19,050 nucleotides of DNA, from contig JAWRJC010000063.1 of NCBI GenBank assembly GCA_040307715.1, forward strand, positions 1 to 19,050. The letters are read 5' to 3'. A program made the translations under genes and the position numbers. How positions within the stretch are numbered: the first letter of the stretch is position 1; every line of letters starts with the position of its first letter. Below are positions 7,206 through 13,868 of this stretch, in pieces. The stretch comes from RUG13615 sp040307715. GTDB lineage: Bacteria > Bacillota > Clostridia > Peptostreptococcales > Anaerovoracaceae. The notes under the pieces were generated by a model, which saw only the letters and a program-made list of their open reading frames with translations, made no database searches and had not been told where the DNA came from.

Positions 7206-9101
7206 ATGATTACAAAAACACCTTGGTATAAGACGTATCAGGAAGTCGGCATCCCGGAGCATCTGGATTACCCGGACATGTCGATGTTCCAGCTGATCGA
7301 GACCAACGCGCAGGCGTATCCGGACGGGATCGCTTACGAATTCCAGAATACAAAGGTCACCTTCGCAGAATTCATCGCAAAGGTGCACACTTGCGCCAAA
7401 GCGCTGCGCGCGCTCGGCATCGCACCGGGGGACCGGGTCACGATCTGCATGCCCAATGCACCGCAGGGCATCCTCATGTTCTACGCGCTCAACCTGATGG
7501 GGGCGATCCCGAACATGGTCCATCCGCTTTCCTCGGAAGGGGAGATCGAATTCTATCTGAAGTTTTCGCACAGCAAGGCGGTCCTGGTGCTCGATCTGTT
7601 CTACACCAAAGTCGCCGCTGTCGCGGGCAATGCGCCGGAACTGGAACATATCATCGTGGCGGACATCGCTACGGAGCTCAAAGGAGCGCTGCGGTTCGGG
7701 TACAGGATGACTTCCGGCCGCAAGATCAATAAAAAGAACAAGAAGGCAGAGAAGATCGCCGGGACGATCTCCTGGACAGACTTTATCGCCAAAGCTGCGT
7801 CCTGGACGCAGGATTATATCAAACCGGCACGAGGCGCCGATCCCGGCGCGATCCTCTACAGCGGCGGCACCACCGGCACGACGAAGGGCATCCTGCTCTC
7901 CAACCTGAATTTCAACGCGTTGGCGCTGCAGCTGACGGCATTTGTTCCCGGCGTTGCGCCCGGTCAGAAGATGCTGTCCATCATGCCGATCTTCCACGGA
8001 TTCGGTCTGGGTGTCGGCATCCACTCGATGCTCGTGCTCGGCGTCACTTGCCACCTGGTGCCCAAGTTCAGTGTGGACACCTATGCAAAACTGCTGAAGA
8101 CCGTTCAGCCCAACTACATCGCGGGTGTGCCAACACTGTACGAGGCGCTGCTGCGCAGCGACAAGATGCAGGGCGTGGATCTGGCCTGCCTGAAGGGCGT
8201 CTTCTCGGGCGGCGATTCCTTGTCGGTCGAACTCAAACGCAAGGTGGACCGGTTCCTCAAGGATCACGGCGCGACGATCGAAGTGCAGGAAGGGTACGGT
8301 CTGACCGAATGCGTCACGGCGAGCTGCCTGACCCCGCGCGGGTATTATAAGGAAGGCAGTATCGGCATCCCGTTCTCCGATACGTATTACAAGATCGTCA
8401 AACCGAGCACGAAGATCGAAGAGCCCTACGGCCGGGAAGGAGAGATATGCATTGCGGGGCCTTCGGTCATGATCGAATACATCGACAACGAAGAAGAGAC
8501 CGCCAGTACGCTCCAGTGGCACGAGGACGGCAGACGCTGGCTCCACACCGGAGACCTCGGCATGCAGGATGAAGAAGGCTTTATCTATTTCCGCCAGCGC
8601 ATCAAGCGGATGATCGTCAGTTCCGGGTACAATATTTACCCGTCGCAGCTGGAAAACATCATCGACGGCAACAAGCACGTCCTGATGAGCGCGGTCGTCG
8701 GTGTTCCCGATCCGTACAAAGTCCAGAAGGTCAAGGCGTTCATCGTTCTGAAGAAGGGCGTTTCTCCGACACCGGAGGTCAAGGCGGATATCGAAGAACA
8801 CTGTCGCAAGAACATCGCGCACTACGCGTTGCCATATGAATATGAATACCGCGACAGCCTGCCGCAGACGCTGGTCGGCAAAGTGGCGTTCACAGTGCTG
8901 GAGAAGGAAGCGCTGGAGGAGGTGTCCGACAGCCCGGAGCAGGATCCGGATGCGCCGAAAAAAGCGGCAAAGGCGCCGAAAGAGCCGAAGGCACCGAAAG
9001 AACCGAAGGCGCCGAAAGAGCACAAGGCACCGAAGACCGGGAAAAAGAAGGGGGGAGAAACCTCTGCTCGCGGTGAGAAAAACGCTGCGGACAGCGAATA
9101 A
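7206..9101 (+). CDS. AMP-forming acyl-CoA synthetase (ANL superfamily) with Lys/Pro repeat tail
   Basis: This 631-residue enzyme shows the full adenylate-forming core: the P-loop YSGGTTGTTKG near residues 218-228, GYGLTEC near 364-370, HTGDLG near 447-452, the hinge/CoA region RIKRMIVSSGYNIYPSQLEN near 465-484, and the C-terminal VGK lysine near 556. It should activate a carboxylic acid with ATP and CoA through an acyl-adenylate, in the cytoplasm or at the membrane. Substrate chain length cannot be read from sequence. After the normal end near residue 570 it carries about 55 extra residues made of KAPKEP-type repeats and a basic end, not usual in this family. The start lacks a clear Shine-Dalgarno sequence. 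It follows the E2-like protein, whose N terminus is also basic, and precedes the CoA-transferase, which has its own promoter. Confidence 0.92.
   Translation: MITKTPWYKTYQEVGIPEHLDYPDMSMFQLIETNAQAYPDGIAYEFQNTKVTFAEFIAKVHTCAKALRALGIAPGDRVTICMPNAPQGILMFYALNLMGAIPNMVHPLSSEGEIEFYLKFSHSKAVLVLDLFYTKVAAVAGNAPELEHIIVADIATELKGALRFGYRMTSGRKINKKNKKAEKIAGTISWTDFIAKAASWTQDYIKPARGADPGAILYSGGTTGTTKGILLSNLNFNALALQLTAFVPGVAPGQKMLSIMPIFHGFGLGVGIHSMLVLGVTCHLVPKFSVDTYAKLLKTVQPNYIAGVPTLYEALLRSDKMQGVDLACLKGVFSGGDSLSVELKRKVDRFLKDHGATIEVQEGYGLTECVTASCLTPRGYYKEGSIGIPFSDTYYKIVKPSTKIEEPYGREGEICIAGPSVMIEYIDNEEETASTLQWHEDGRRWLHTGDLGMQDEEGFIYFRQRIKRMIVSSGYNIYPSQLENIIDGNKHVLMSAVVGVPDPYKVQKVKAFIVLKKGVSPTPEVKADIEEHCRKNIAHYALPYEYEYRDSLPQTLVGKVAFTVLEKEALEEVSDSPEQDPDAPKKAAKAPKEPKAPKEPKAPKEHKAPKTGKKKGGETSARGEKNAADSE
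8970..9041 (+). repeat. Four in-frame 18-bp tandem repeats encoding KAPKEP units
   Basis: Four 18-base units (8970, 8988, 9006, 9024) encode KAPKEP, KAPKEP, KAPKEH and KAPKTG. Units 1 and 3 use GCG for Ala, and units 2 and 4 use GCA; units 1 and 3 also use GAG where unit 2 uses GAA. This alternation suggests duplication of a 36-base block. The repeats form the C-terminal tail of the acyl-CoA synthetase. Confidence 0.9.
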
Positions 9102-9104
9102 CTG

Positions 9105-9133
9105 TTGATAAGCCGGCATGGCTTCTATATAGT
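9105..9133 (+). promoter_or_regulatory. but: Promoter of the CoA-transferase gene
   Basis: TTGATA (9105-9110), a 17-base spacer and TATAGT (9128-9133) form a good vegetative promoter right after the acyl-CoA synthetase stop. The -10 box overlaps the palindrome CTATATAG (9125-9132). The leader of about 50 bases contains the hairpin at 9156-9175 and ends in a strong AAGGAG. Confidence 0.65.
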
Positions 9134-9155
9134 ATAAACACGTCGATAAAAGAAA

Positions 9156-9175
9156 CGCCCCGGGCAAGCGGGGCG
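9156..9175 (+). other. 5' UTR hairpin upstream of the CoA-transferase ribosome binding site
   Basis: CGCCCC (9156-9161) pairs with GGGGCG (9170-9175), and G9162-C9169 can extend it to 7 bp. It is followed by A-rich sequence and the AAGGAG site, not by a T-run, so it is not a terminator for the upstream gene. On the minus strand it is followed by a loose T-rich stretch, but no minus-strand gene ends here. A role as an mRNA 5' stabiliser is inference. Confidence 0.55.
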
Positions 9176-9192
9176 AAAAAAGGAGACTTAAC

Positions 9193-10527
9193 ATGGACTA
9201 CGCAAAAGAGTATCAGAAAAAACTGACCACCGCGGAAGAGGCTGTCAAAGTCGTCAAATCCGGGGACTGGGTCGACTACACATGGTGCATGACCCATCCG
9301 GTCGCGCTGGACAAGGCGCTGGCTGCCAGAAAAGATGAGCTGACGGATGTCAAGGTCCGCGGCGGCGTCACGATGTGGATGCCCGAGATCGCAAAGGCGG
9401 ATGATGCTGGTGATCACTTCACATGGCACAGCTGGCACTGCAGCGGTGTGGACCGCAAGGTCATCAAGAAGGGCATGGGCTACTTCGGCCCGATTCGTTA
9501 CTCTGAGCTGCCCAACTATTACAGGGACAATGTGGCGGACATTGATGTCGTCATGTTCTCCGTTCCGCCGATGGACAGATTCGGCAACTTCAACTTCTCC
9601 CTGTCACCGTCTCACACCGACGCGATCCTGTCCCGCGCGAAGCACGTCATCGTAGAAGTCAACGAGAATCTGCCCTGGGTCTACGGCCTGACGCAGTCGG
9701 AAGTCAACATCAAGGACGTGGATGCGATCGTGGAGTGCAACACGCCGCTGGTCGAGATGGGCAGCGCCCCGGCGACCGAGATCGACAAGAAGGTCGCGGA
9801 ACTGATCGTTCCCGAGATCCCGAACGGTGCCTGCCTGCAGCTGGGCATCGGCGGTATGCCGAATACCGTAGGCAGCATGATCGCGGAGTCCGACCTGAAG
9901 CATCTGGGTGTCCATACTGAAATGTACGTCGACGGGTTCGTCGATATCGCTGCTGCCGGTAAGATCGACGGCAGCTGCAAGTCCGTGGACCGCGGCCGTC
10001 AGGTCTTCGCCTTCGCGGCAGGCAGCAAGAAGCTGTTTGAGTATGCGGACCGCAACCCGGATGTCATGGGGGCACCGGTCAATTACACGAACGACGTGCA
10101 TGTCGTTTCCGAGATCGACAACTTCATCTCCATCAACAACGCGGTCGATATGGATATCTTCGGCCAGATCAACTCCGAGAGCGCCGGCACCCGCCATATC
10201 TCCGGCACCGGCGGCCAGCTCGACTTCGTCATGGGTGCCTACCTGTCCAAAGGCGGCAAGAGCTTTATCTGCATGTCCTCCACGATGACAGACAAACAGG
10301 GCAACGTGAAGAGCCGCATCCTGCCGACGCTGAACCCCGGTTCCATCGTCACCTGCCCCAGAAGCTGCACGCAGTATGTCGTCACCGAGTACGGCATGGT
10401 CAACCTCAAGGGCATGTCCACCTGGGAGAGAGCGGAAGCGCTGATCGGCATCGCGCATCCGGACTTCCGTGAACAGCTCATCGCGGACGCCGAGAAGATG
10501 AACATCTGGAGACGCTCCAACAAATAA
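9193..10527 (+). CDS. but: Butyryl-CoA:acetate CoA-transferase-type enzyme
   Basis: This 444-residue protein belongs to the acetyl-CoA hydrolase/transferase family, in the butyryl-CoA:acetate / 4-hydroxybutyrate CoA-transferase branch. Recognised signatures are DHFTWHSWH (74-82), the glycine loop LGIGGMPNTVG (217-227), the probable catalytic Glu243 in VHTEMYVDG, GQINSESAGTRHISGTGGQLDF (324-345) and LSKGGKSFICMSST. It moves CoA from a short-chain acyl-CoA to acetate, the last step of butyrate (or isobutyrate, valerate, isovalerate) formation, in the cytoplasm. Full length for the family. It has its own promoter, a leader hairpin and a strong ribosome binding site, and codon choice looks biased towards high expression. 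Close relatives accept propionyl-CoA or 4-hydroxybutyryl-CoA, so exact substrate is open. Followed 81 bases later by a PfoR-like membrane protein. Confidence 0.9.
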   Translation: MDYAKEYQKKLTTAEEAVKVVKSGDWVDYTWCMTHPVALDKALAARKDELTDVKVRGGVTMWMPEIAKADDAGDHFTWHSWHCSGVDRKVIKKGMGYFGPIRYSELPNYYRDNVADIDVVMFSVPPMDRFGNFNFSLSPSHTDAILSRAKHVIVEVNENLPWVYGLTQSEVNIKDVDAIVECNTPLVEMGSAPATEIDKKVAELIVPEIPNGACLQLGIGGMPNTVGSMIAESDLKHLGVHTEMYVDGFVDIAAAGKIDGSCKSVDRGRQVFAFAAGSKKLFEYADRNPDVMGAPVNYTNDVHVVSEIDNFISINNAVDMDIFGQINSESAGTRHISGTGGQLDFVMGAYLSKGGKSFICMSSTMTDKQGNVKSRILPTLNPGSIVTCPRSCTQYVVTEYGMVNLKGMSTWERAEALIGIAHPDFREQLIADAEKMNIWRRSNK

Positions 10528-10550
10528 GGGCCATCACAGCAGAATAAAGA

Positions 10551-10575
10551 CCCGGGCCGGTACTGCCGGTCCGGG
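10551..10575 (+). other. Perfect 10-bp hairpin between CoA-transferase and PfoR-like gene
   Basis: Bases 10551-10560 pair fully with 10566-10575 around the loop TACTG (one G-T pair). No T-run follows; instead CTATATAG (10580-10587) and an AAGGAA site follow. It looks like an intercistronic stabiliser or partial attenuator rather than a terminator. Confidence 0.6.
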
Positions 10576-10608
10576 CGAACTATATAGAAAAAGGAATCGC
10601 GAAAGACA

Positions 10609-11709
10609 ATGAAAGAGTTCTTAAAGAGGAAGAACATCGTCATCTCAGGGAAGCGCTACGGCATCGATGCCCTCGGCGCAATGGCACAAGGGTTGTTCGC
10701 CTCGCTTCTGATCGGTACGATCCTCAATACGATCGGCACGCAGTTTCATATCGGCTGGCTGACGCAGGTAGTCGCTACAGTCGGCGGAGTTGATTACACC
10801 GTCGGCGGACTTGCTTCCGCAATGAGCGGGCCCGCGATGGCCATCGCGATCGCGTACGCGCTGCAGGCACCGCCACTGGTCCTGTTCTCGATGACTGCGG
10901 TCGGCTTCGCTGCAAATGCACTGGGCGGCGCCGGTGGCCCGCTCGCCGTACTGTTCGTCGCCATCATCGCGACGGAGTGCGGGAAGGCGGTTTCAAAGGA
11001 AACGAAGATCGACATCCTTGTGACACCGATCGTAACCATTCTCATTGGCATCGGACTGTCCGCACTGATCGCGCCGGGTCTCGGCAAACTGGCGTCGTAC
11101 GTCGGCAATCTGATCATGTGGGCGACCGACCTGCAGCCGTTCCTAATGGGGATCATCGTCTCTGTCGTTGTCGGCATGGCGCTGACGCTGCCGATCTCTT
11201 CGGCGGCGATCTGTGCGGCACTGAGCCTGACAGGGCTCGCAGGCGGTGCGGCAGTGGCCGGCTGCTGTGCGCAGATGGTTGGTTTCGCCGCCATGTCCTT
11301 CAAAGAAAACCGCTGGGGCGGTCTGATCTCGCAGGGCATCGGCACCTCGATGCTGCAGATGCCGAACATCATCAGAAATCCCCGCATCTGGATCGCGCCT
11401 ACCGTGACAGCGGCGATCACCGGGCCGATCGCGACCTGCCTGTTCAAACTCCAGATGAACGGTGCGCCGATCAATTCGGGGATGGGCACTTGCGGATTCT
11501 GCGGCCAGATCGGTGTCTGGACCGGGTGGGTCTCGCCGAGCGAGGCTGCCCTTGCAAGAGGCGCTGAGGTCATCTTGCCCACCGGTTTTGACTGGATCGG
11601 CTTGTTCCTGATCAGTATCATCCTGCCAGCTGTCCTGGCACCGCTGATCAACGCGGCGTGCAGGAAGATGGGCTGGGTCAAAGACGGAGATCTGACGCTG
11701 GCGGCATAG
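10609..11709 (+). CDS. PfoR-family / PTS EIIC-like integral membrane protein
   Basis: This 366-residue protein is almost entirely hydrophobic, with about nine to ten membrane segments. It resembles the PTS EIIC_2 / PfoR family (COG3641 type). Recognisable stretches are GLFASLLIGTILNTIG near the N terminus, SGPAMAIAIAYAL, the small-residue-rich AANALGGAGGPLAVL, the LPISSAAICAALSLTGLAGG loop region and the family-like GAPINSGMGTCGFCGQIG. No EIIA or EIIB phosphocarrier domain is present or encoded nearby, so PTS transport of a sugar is doubtful; family members have been annotated as putative regulators (PfoR) or transporters without proof. An AAGGAA site precedes the ATG. Position directly after the CoA-transferase suggests a link to uptake or export of a fermentation substrate or product (inference). 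It is followed by a clear terminator. Confidence 0.78.
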   Translation: MKEFLKRKNIVISGKRYGIDALGAMAQGLFASLLIGTILNTIGTQFHIGWLTQVVATVGGVDYTVGGLASAMSGPAMAIAIAYALQAPPLVLFSMTAVGFAANALGGAGGPLAVLFVAIIATECGKAVSKETKIDILVTPIVTILIGIGLSALIAPGLGKLASYVGNLIMWATDLQPFLMGIIVSVVVGMALTLPISSAAICAALSLTGLAGGAAVAGCCAQMVGFAAMSFKENRWGGLISQGIGTSMLQMPNIIRNPRIWIAPTVTAAITGPIATCLFKLQMNGAPINSGMGTCGFCGQIGVWTGWVSPSEAALARGAEVILPTGFDWIGLFLISIILPAVLAPLINAACRKMGWVKDGDLTLAA

Positions 11710-11757
11710 AGCGCATACAGCCATCTTGTATCGTTGATCAGTCAAAAGAGAAACAGG

Positions 11758-11784
11758 AAACCCCGGTGATTCGCCGGGGTTTTT
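11758..11784 (+). terminator. Intrinsic terminator after the PfoR-like gene
   Basis: AAACCCCGG (11758-11766) pairs with CCGGGGTTT (11774-11782) around a 7-base loop and runs into a T-tract to 11784. It closes the plus-strand block of acyl-metabolism genes about 50 bases after the stop codon. Confidence 0.9.
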
Positions 11785-11822
11785 CGCGCAAAAATCAAGG
11801 CTATTTTGAACTATGCATTGCA

Positions 11823-11856
11823 TGTATTTTGTATGTATTATCAGTACATAAATACA
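11823..11856. repeat. AT-rich inverted repeat upstream of the noncoding transcription unit
   Basis: TGTATTT...ATGTA (11823-11837, with a 3-base bulge) is complementary to TACATAAATACA (11845-11856). It lies in a markedly AT-rich stretch (about 11785-11880), 24 bases before the -35 box of the promoter at 11880-11908. It could be a protein-binding site or an upstream element; no T-run, so not a terminator. Confidence 0.45.
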
Positions 11857-11879
11857 ACAATAAACCTGCCCAAAACCTA

Positions 11880-11908
11880 TTGTCATACGCTGTGGTCGAT
11901 GCTACTAT
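11880..11908 (+). promoter_or_regulatory. Promoter of the candidate noncoding RNA
   Basis: TTGTCA (11880-11885), a 17-base spacer and TACTAT (11903-11908) fit a vegetative promoter with five of six matches in the -35 and a good -10. Transcription would start near 11915. No gene with a ribosome binding site follows on the plus strand; the next plus-strand signal is the terminator at 12429-12449. Confidence 0.6.
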
Positions 11909-12398
11909 GTGCATACAAGAAAGGTCCGCAAGAGAACAGATCAAGGTCCTGCAGAGAGGGGACCGGGATCTGAAAAGGATCTGGGTCCGGAACCGACAGA
12001 GAAAGGTCCGGATCAAAAGTGAAACCACCGGGAGGATCCGAAAGCCGAAGAAGGAGCCGGAGGACGCCGGGCAGGGACTGCGGACATTCTGAAAATAAAC
12101 CGCCCATTGTACGGACGGGAAAGAAAGAAGGTGGAGCCACCGGAAATGCAGAACAAAATCGAACAGGTATAGTACCGGTCGATTTGGAACAAAGATCGCC
12201 TTTGCCGGGCACGGAGATGCGCGGAAAGGAAATGGAAAAGTGAAAGCATAAACAAATCTGCCAATACAGAGGACTGATCAGCAAGTGTGTAGTCCGAGCG
12301 AATGAAGCGCCGGAAAGCAAGTCCAAGAAGCAGACGGAAATGACGGAAACTTTGCCGCAAGGAATCTTTGGAAAGAAGGACCGGTACTATTATTTTGT

Positions 12399-12422
12399 AA
12401 AAAAAGAGAGCCGGCGGCTCTC
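12399..12422 (-). terminator. Intrinsic terminator of the HisD-family gene
   Basis: On the minus strand GAGAGCC-gcc-GGCTCTC (12422-12406) is followed by seven T (12405-12399). It lies 26 bases after the stop codon of the dehydrogenase gene and is oriented for it. Confidence 0.88.
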
Positions 12423-12428
12423 CTTTGT

Positions 12429-12449
12429 CCGGCAGCAGCCGGTTTTTTT
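12429..12449 (+). terminator. Intrinsic plus-strand terminator of the candidate noncoding RNA
   Basis: CCGGC (12429-12433), loop AGCA, GCCGG (12438-12442) is followed by seven T (12443-12449). It only works for plus-strand transcription and its T-run overlaps the stop codon of the converging HisD-family gene. Because the upstream plus-strand gene already has its own terminator at 11758-11784, this second one argues for a separate plus-strand transcript. Confidence 0.85.
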
Positions 12450-13719
12450 ATTGTTTCAGGCGGATCGCGGCCGCATTGGCATGACCGCTCAGGCCTTCGC
12501 CTTTTGCGAGCCGTTCAACGACCGGCGCAAGCTTTTGCATCGCGCTGTCGGAGAACCGCTGGTAAGTGCAGGTCTTCAGGAAGGTCCCGACATAAACGCC
12601 TCCCGTGTAGCGGGCGGCGCCGAGCGTCGGCAGGGTGTGGTTGGTCCCCGACGCATAATCGCCGAAGACTTCCGCGGTATTCTGCCCGATGAACAGAGAG
12701 CCGTAATTGCGCACACTGCTGATGACATATTCCTCATCCGCCTGCCGGACATTGATCTCCAGGTGTTCCGGCGCGTAGCTGTTGGCGTATCTGACTGCAT
12801 CGGTCAGATCGTCCGCGAGCAGCACTTCGCCGTGGTCCGCCCAGGACTTCGCGGCGATGCCGGCAGTGTCCAGTTCGGTGAGCTGTGCTTCGACGCACGC
12901 GATCACCTTCAGGCCGAAAGCGCGGTCGGTCGTGACCAGGATCCCCTTGGCCAGAAAATCATGCTCGGACTGCGCCAGCAGATCGGCGGCTGTGACTGCC
13001 GGATCCCCGCTGCCGTCCGCGATGATCATAACTTCGCTCGGCCCGGCGAGGAAATCGATGCCGACTTTGCCGTAACACTGTTTTTTTGCTTCGGTCACAA
13101 AGGCATTTCCCGGCCCGACGATGATGTCGACGGGGTCGATCGAGGCTGTGCCGTAGGTAAATGCGGCGATGGCCTGCGCGCCGCCGGTGACGTAGATCTC
13201 ATCCACACCGGCGATATCCATGGCGACCAGAGTCTTCGGCTCGATGCTGCCGGTCCCTTTGACTGCCGGGGAACAGGCGCAGACGCGTCCGACACCCGCC
13301 GCTTTGGCGGGAATGCCCAGCATCAGCGCTGTGCTGTAGAGCGGATAGTTGCCGCCCGGCACGTAGCACAGGCAGGAGGAGACAGGGATGATCCGGTGTC
13401 CGAGATCCATTCCCTGCACCGGCGCGAAGCCGGACAGCTCGTGCATGCTGGCACGCTGCGCTTCCGCGAAGGCGCGGATGTTGGCGGCAGCCTGGCGCAT
13501 GTCGGCGATCATCTCTTCCGGGACTTGTTCATAAGCCGCCTGGATCTCCTGCTCCGTGACGCGGAGCGATTCGCGCAGACAGCCGTCAAACTGCTCATTG
13601 TAGGCAGCCAGCGCGGCGTCCCCCTCTGTACGGACTCTGGCGATGATCCCGGAGACGAGCGCGGCGCGCTCCTGATTCTCCGCTTCTGTTCTTGGTTTTG
13701 CTTCCTTGATCGTTTGCAT
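12448..13719 (-). CDS. hisD: Histidinol dehydrogenase-family NAD-dependent dehydrogenase, stand-alone
   Basis: This 423-residue protein is full length for HisD. Zinc ligands and catalytic residues of the family are all in place: Gln250 and His253 (AQSEHD), Glu318-His319 (APEHLE), Asp354 (GDYASG), His361 (NHTLPT) and His413 (GLSGHANAAAIR), plus the YVPGGNYPLYST and GPGNAFVTEAKK segments. HisD oxidises histidinol to histidine in two steps in the cytoplasm. However, no other his gene is nearby, and the C-terminal part (SGTNHTLPT, ARYTGGVYVGTFLKTCTYQ) reminds me more of HisD-like enzymes such as sulfopropanediol 3-dehydrogenase than of biosynthetic HisD. The neighbour is a catabolic PucR-type regulator, so another polyol or amino-alcohol substrate is possible. 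A GAGGGAA site precedes the start, with a consensus promoter and its own terminator. Confidence 0.85.
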   Translation of the reverse strand: MQTIKEAKPRTEAENQERAALVSGIIARVRTEGDAALAAYNEQFDGCLRESLRVTEQEIQAAYEQVPEEMIADMRQAAANIRAFAEAQRASMHELSGFAPVQGMDLGHRIIPVSSCLCYVPGGNYPLYSTALMLGIPAKAAGVGRVCACSPAVKGTGSIEPKTLVAMDIAGVDEIYVTGGAQAIAAFTYGTASIDPVDIIVGPGNAFVTEAKKQCYGKVGIDFLAGPSEVMIIADGSGDPAVTAADLLAQSEHDFLAKGILVTTDRAFGLKVIACVEAQLTELDTAGIAAKSWADHGEVLLADDLTDAVRYANSYAPEHLEINVRQADEEYVISSVRNYGSLFIGQNTAEVFGDYASGTNHTLPTLGAARYTGGVYVGTFLKTCTYQRFSDSAMQKLAPVVERLAKGEGLSGHANAAAIRLKQ

Positions 13720-13791
13720 GGTTCCCTCTTATTCCGTCTGCGGCAGTGTCTTGTGCCGGAGACTGTACGATTCCTGAAAAAGGATGGTTTC

Positions 13792-13820
13792 ATAATAGAA
13801 AGAATCGCTTGGCTTGTCAA
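13792..13820 (-). promoter_or_regulatory. Consensus promoter of the HisD-family gene
   Basis: On the minus strand TTGACA (13820-13815), a 17-base spacer and TATTAT (13797-13792) give a near-perfect vegetative promoter. It lies in the 149-base gap after the PucR-type gene, so the dehydrogenase need not depend on read-through. The leader would be about 65 bases, with no leader peptide or T-box visible. Confidence 0.8.
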
Positions 13821-13868
13821 TTCGGCTGCCCGCCGCGAAAGCCGGGCGGTCCTGGCCGGCGGTGCGCG

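Larger units (their letters stand above)
11915..12449 (+). ncRNA. Candidate large noncoding RNA (about 535 nt), unknown family
   Basis: Between a good promoter and a strong intrinsic terminator lies purine-rich sequence with no credible protein: the open frames on both strands are low-quality and lack ribosome binding sites. Local helices are visible. CAGATC/GATCTG (11937-11942, 11967-11972) encloses GGTCC/GGACC (11945-11949, 11960-11964). GATCTGG (11978-11984) pairs with CCGGATC (12008-12014). GCAG/CTGC pairs near 12070-12080, GGTG/CACC at 12130-12141, CCGG plus CGAT (12175-12183) with ATCG (12195-12198) and CCGG (12205-12208), and GGACT (12271-12275) with AGTCC (12291-12295). AAGGTCC occurs three times (11921, 11943, 12003). 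A-rich linkers separate helices, as in structured RNAs. It is not recognisable as tmRNA, 6S or SRP RNA; similarity to RNase P RNA is too weak. A decayed gene remnant is the main alternative. Confidence 0.45.

Noticed and set aside
9156..9180. The CoA-transferase leader hairpin as an intrinsic terminator of the acyl-CoA synthetase gene.
   Set aside because: It is followed by A residues, not T, on the plus strand, and lies downstream of a good promoter for the next gene.
7200..9194. Minus-strand 664-codon open frame opposite the acyl-CoA synthetase.
   Set aside because: Composition rich in Arg/Asp/His/Val repeats without any domain; the plus strand carries a complete ANL enzyme.
11883..12326. 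Minus-strand 147-codon open frame across the noncoding region, and a plus-strand 74-codon one at 12019-12243.
   Set aside because: No ribosome binding site, no recognisable motif, and skewed composition that follows from the purine-rich strand.
11999..12345. Pieces resembling RNase P RNA conserved regions (GAGAAAGGTCCGGATC, GAAAATAAACCGCC, an AATGA further on).
   Set aside because: The order is right but the invariant bases (for example GAGGAAAGTCC and ACAGAACCCGGCTTA) are not met and the would-be P4 strands do not pair. A covariance search would be needed to revive this.
13825..13860. GC-rich complementary segments after the PucR-type gene as its terminator.
   Set aside because: Pairing is imperfect and no T-run follows on the minus strand.
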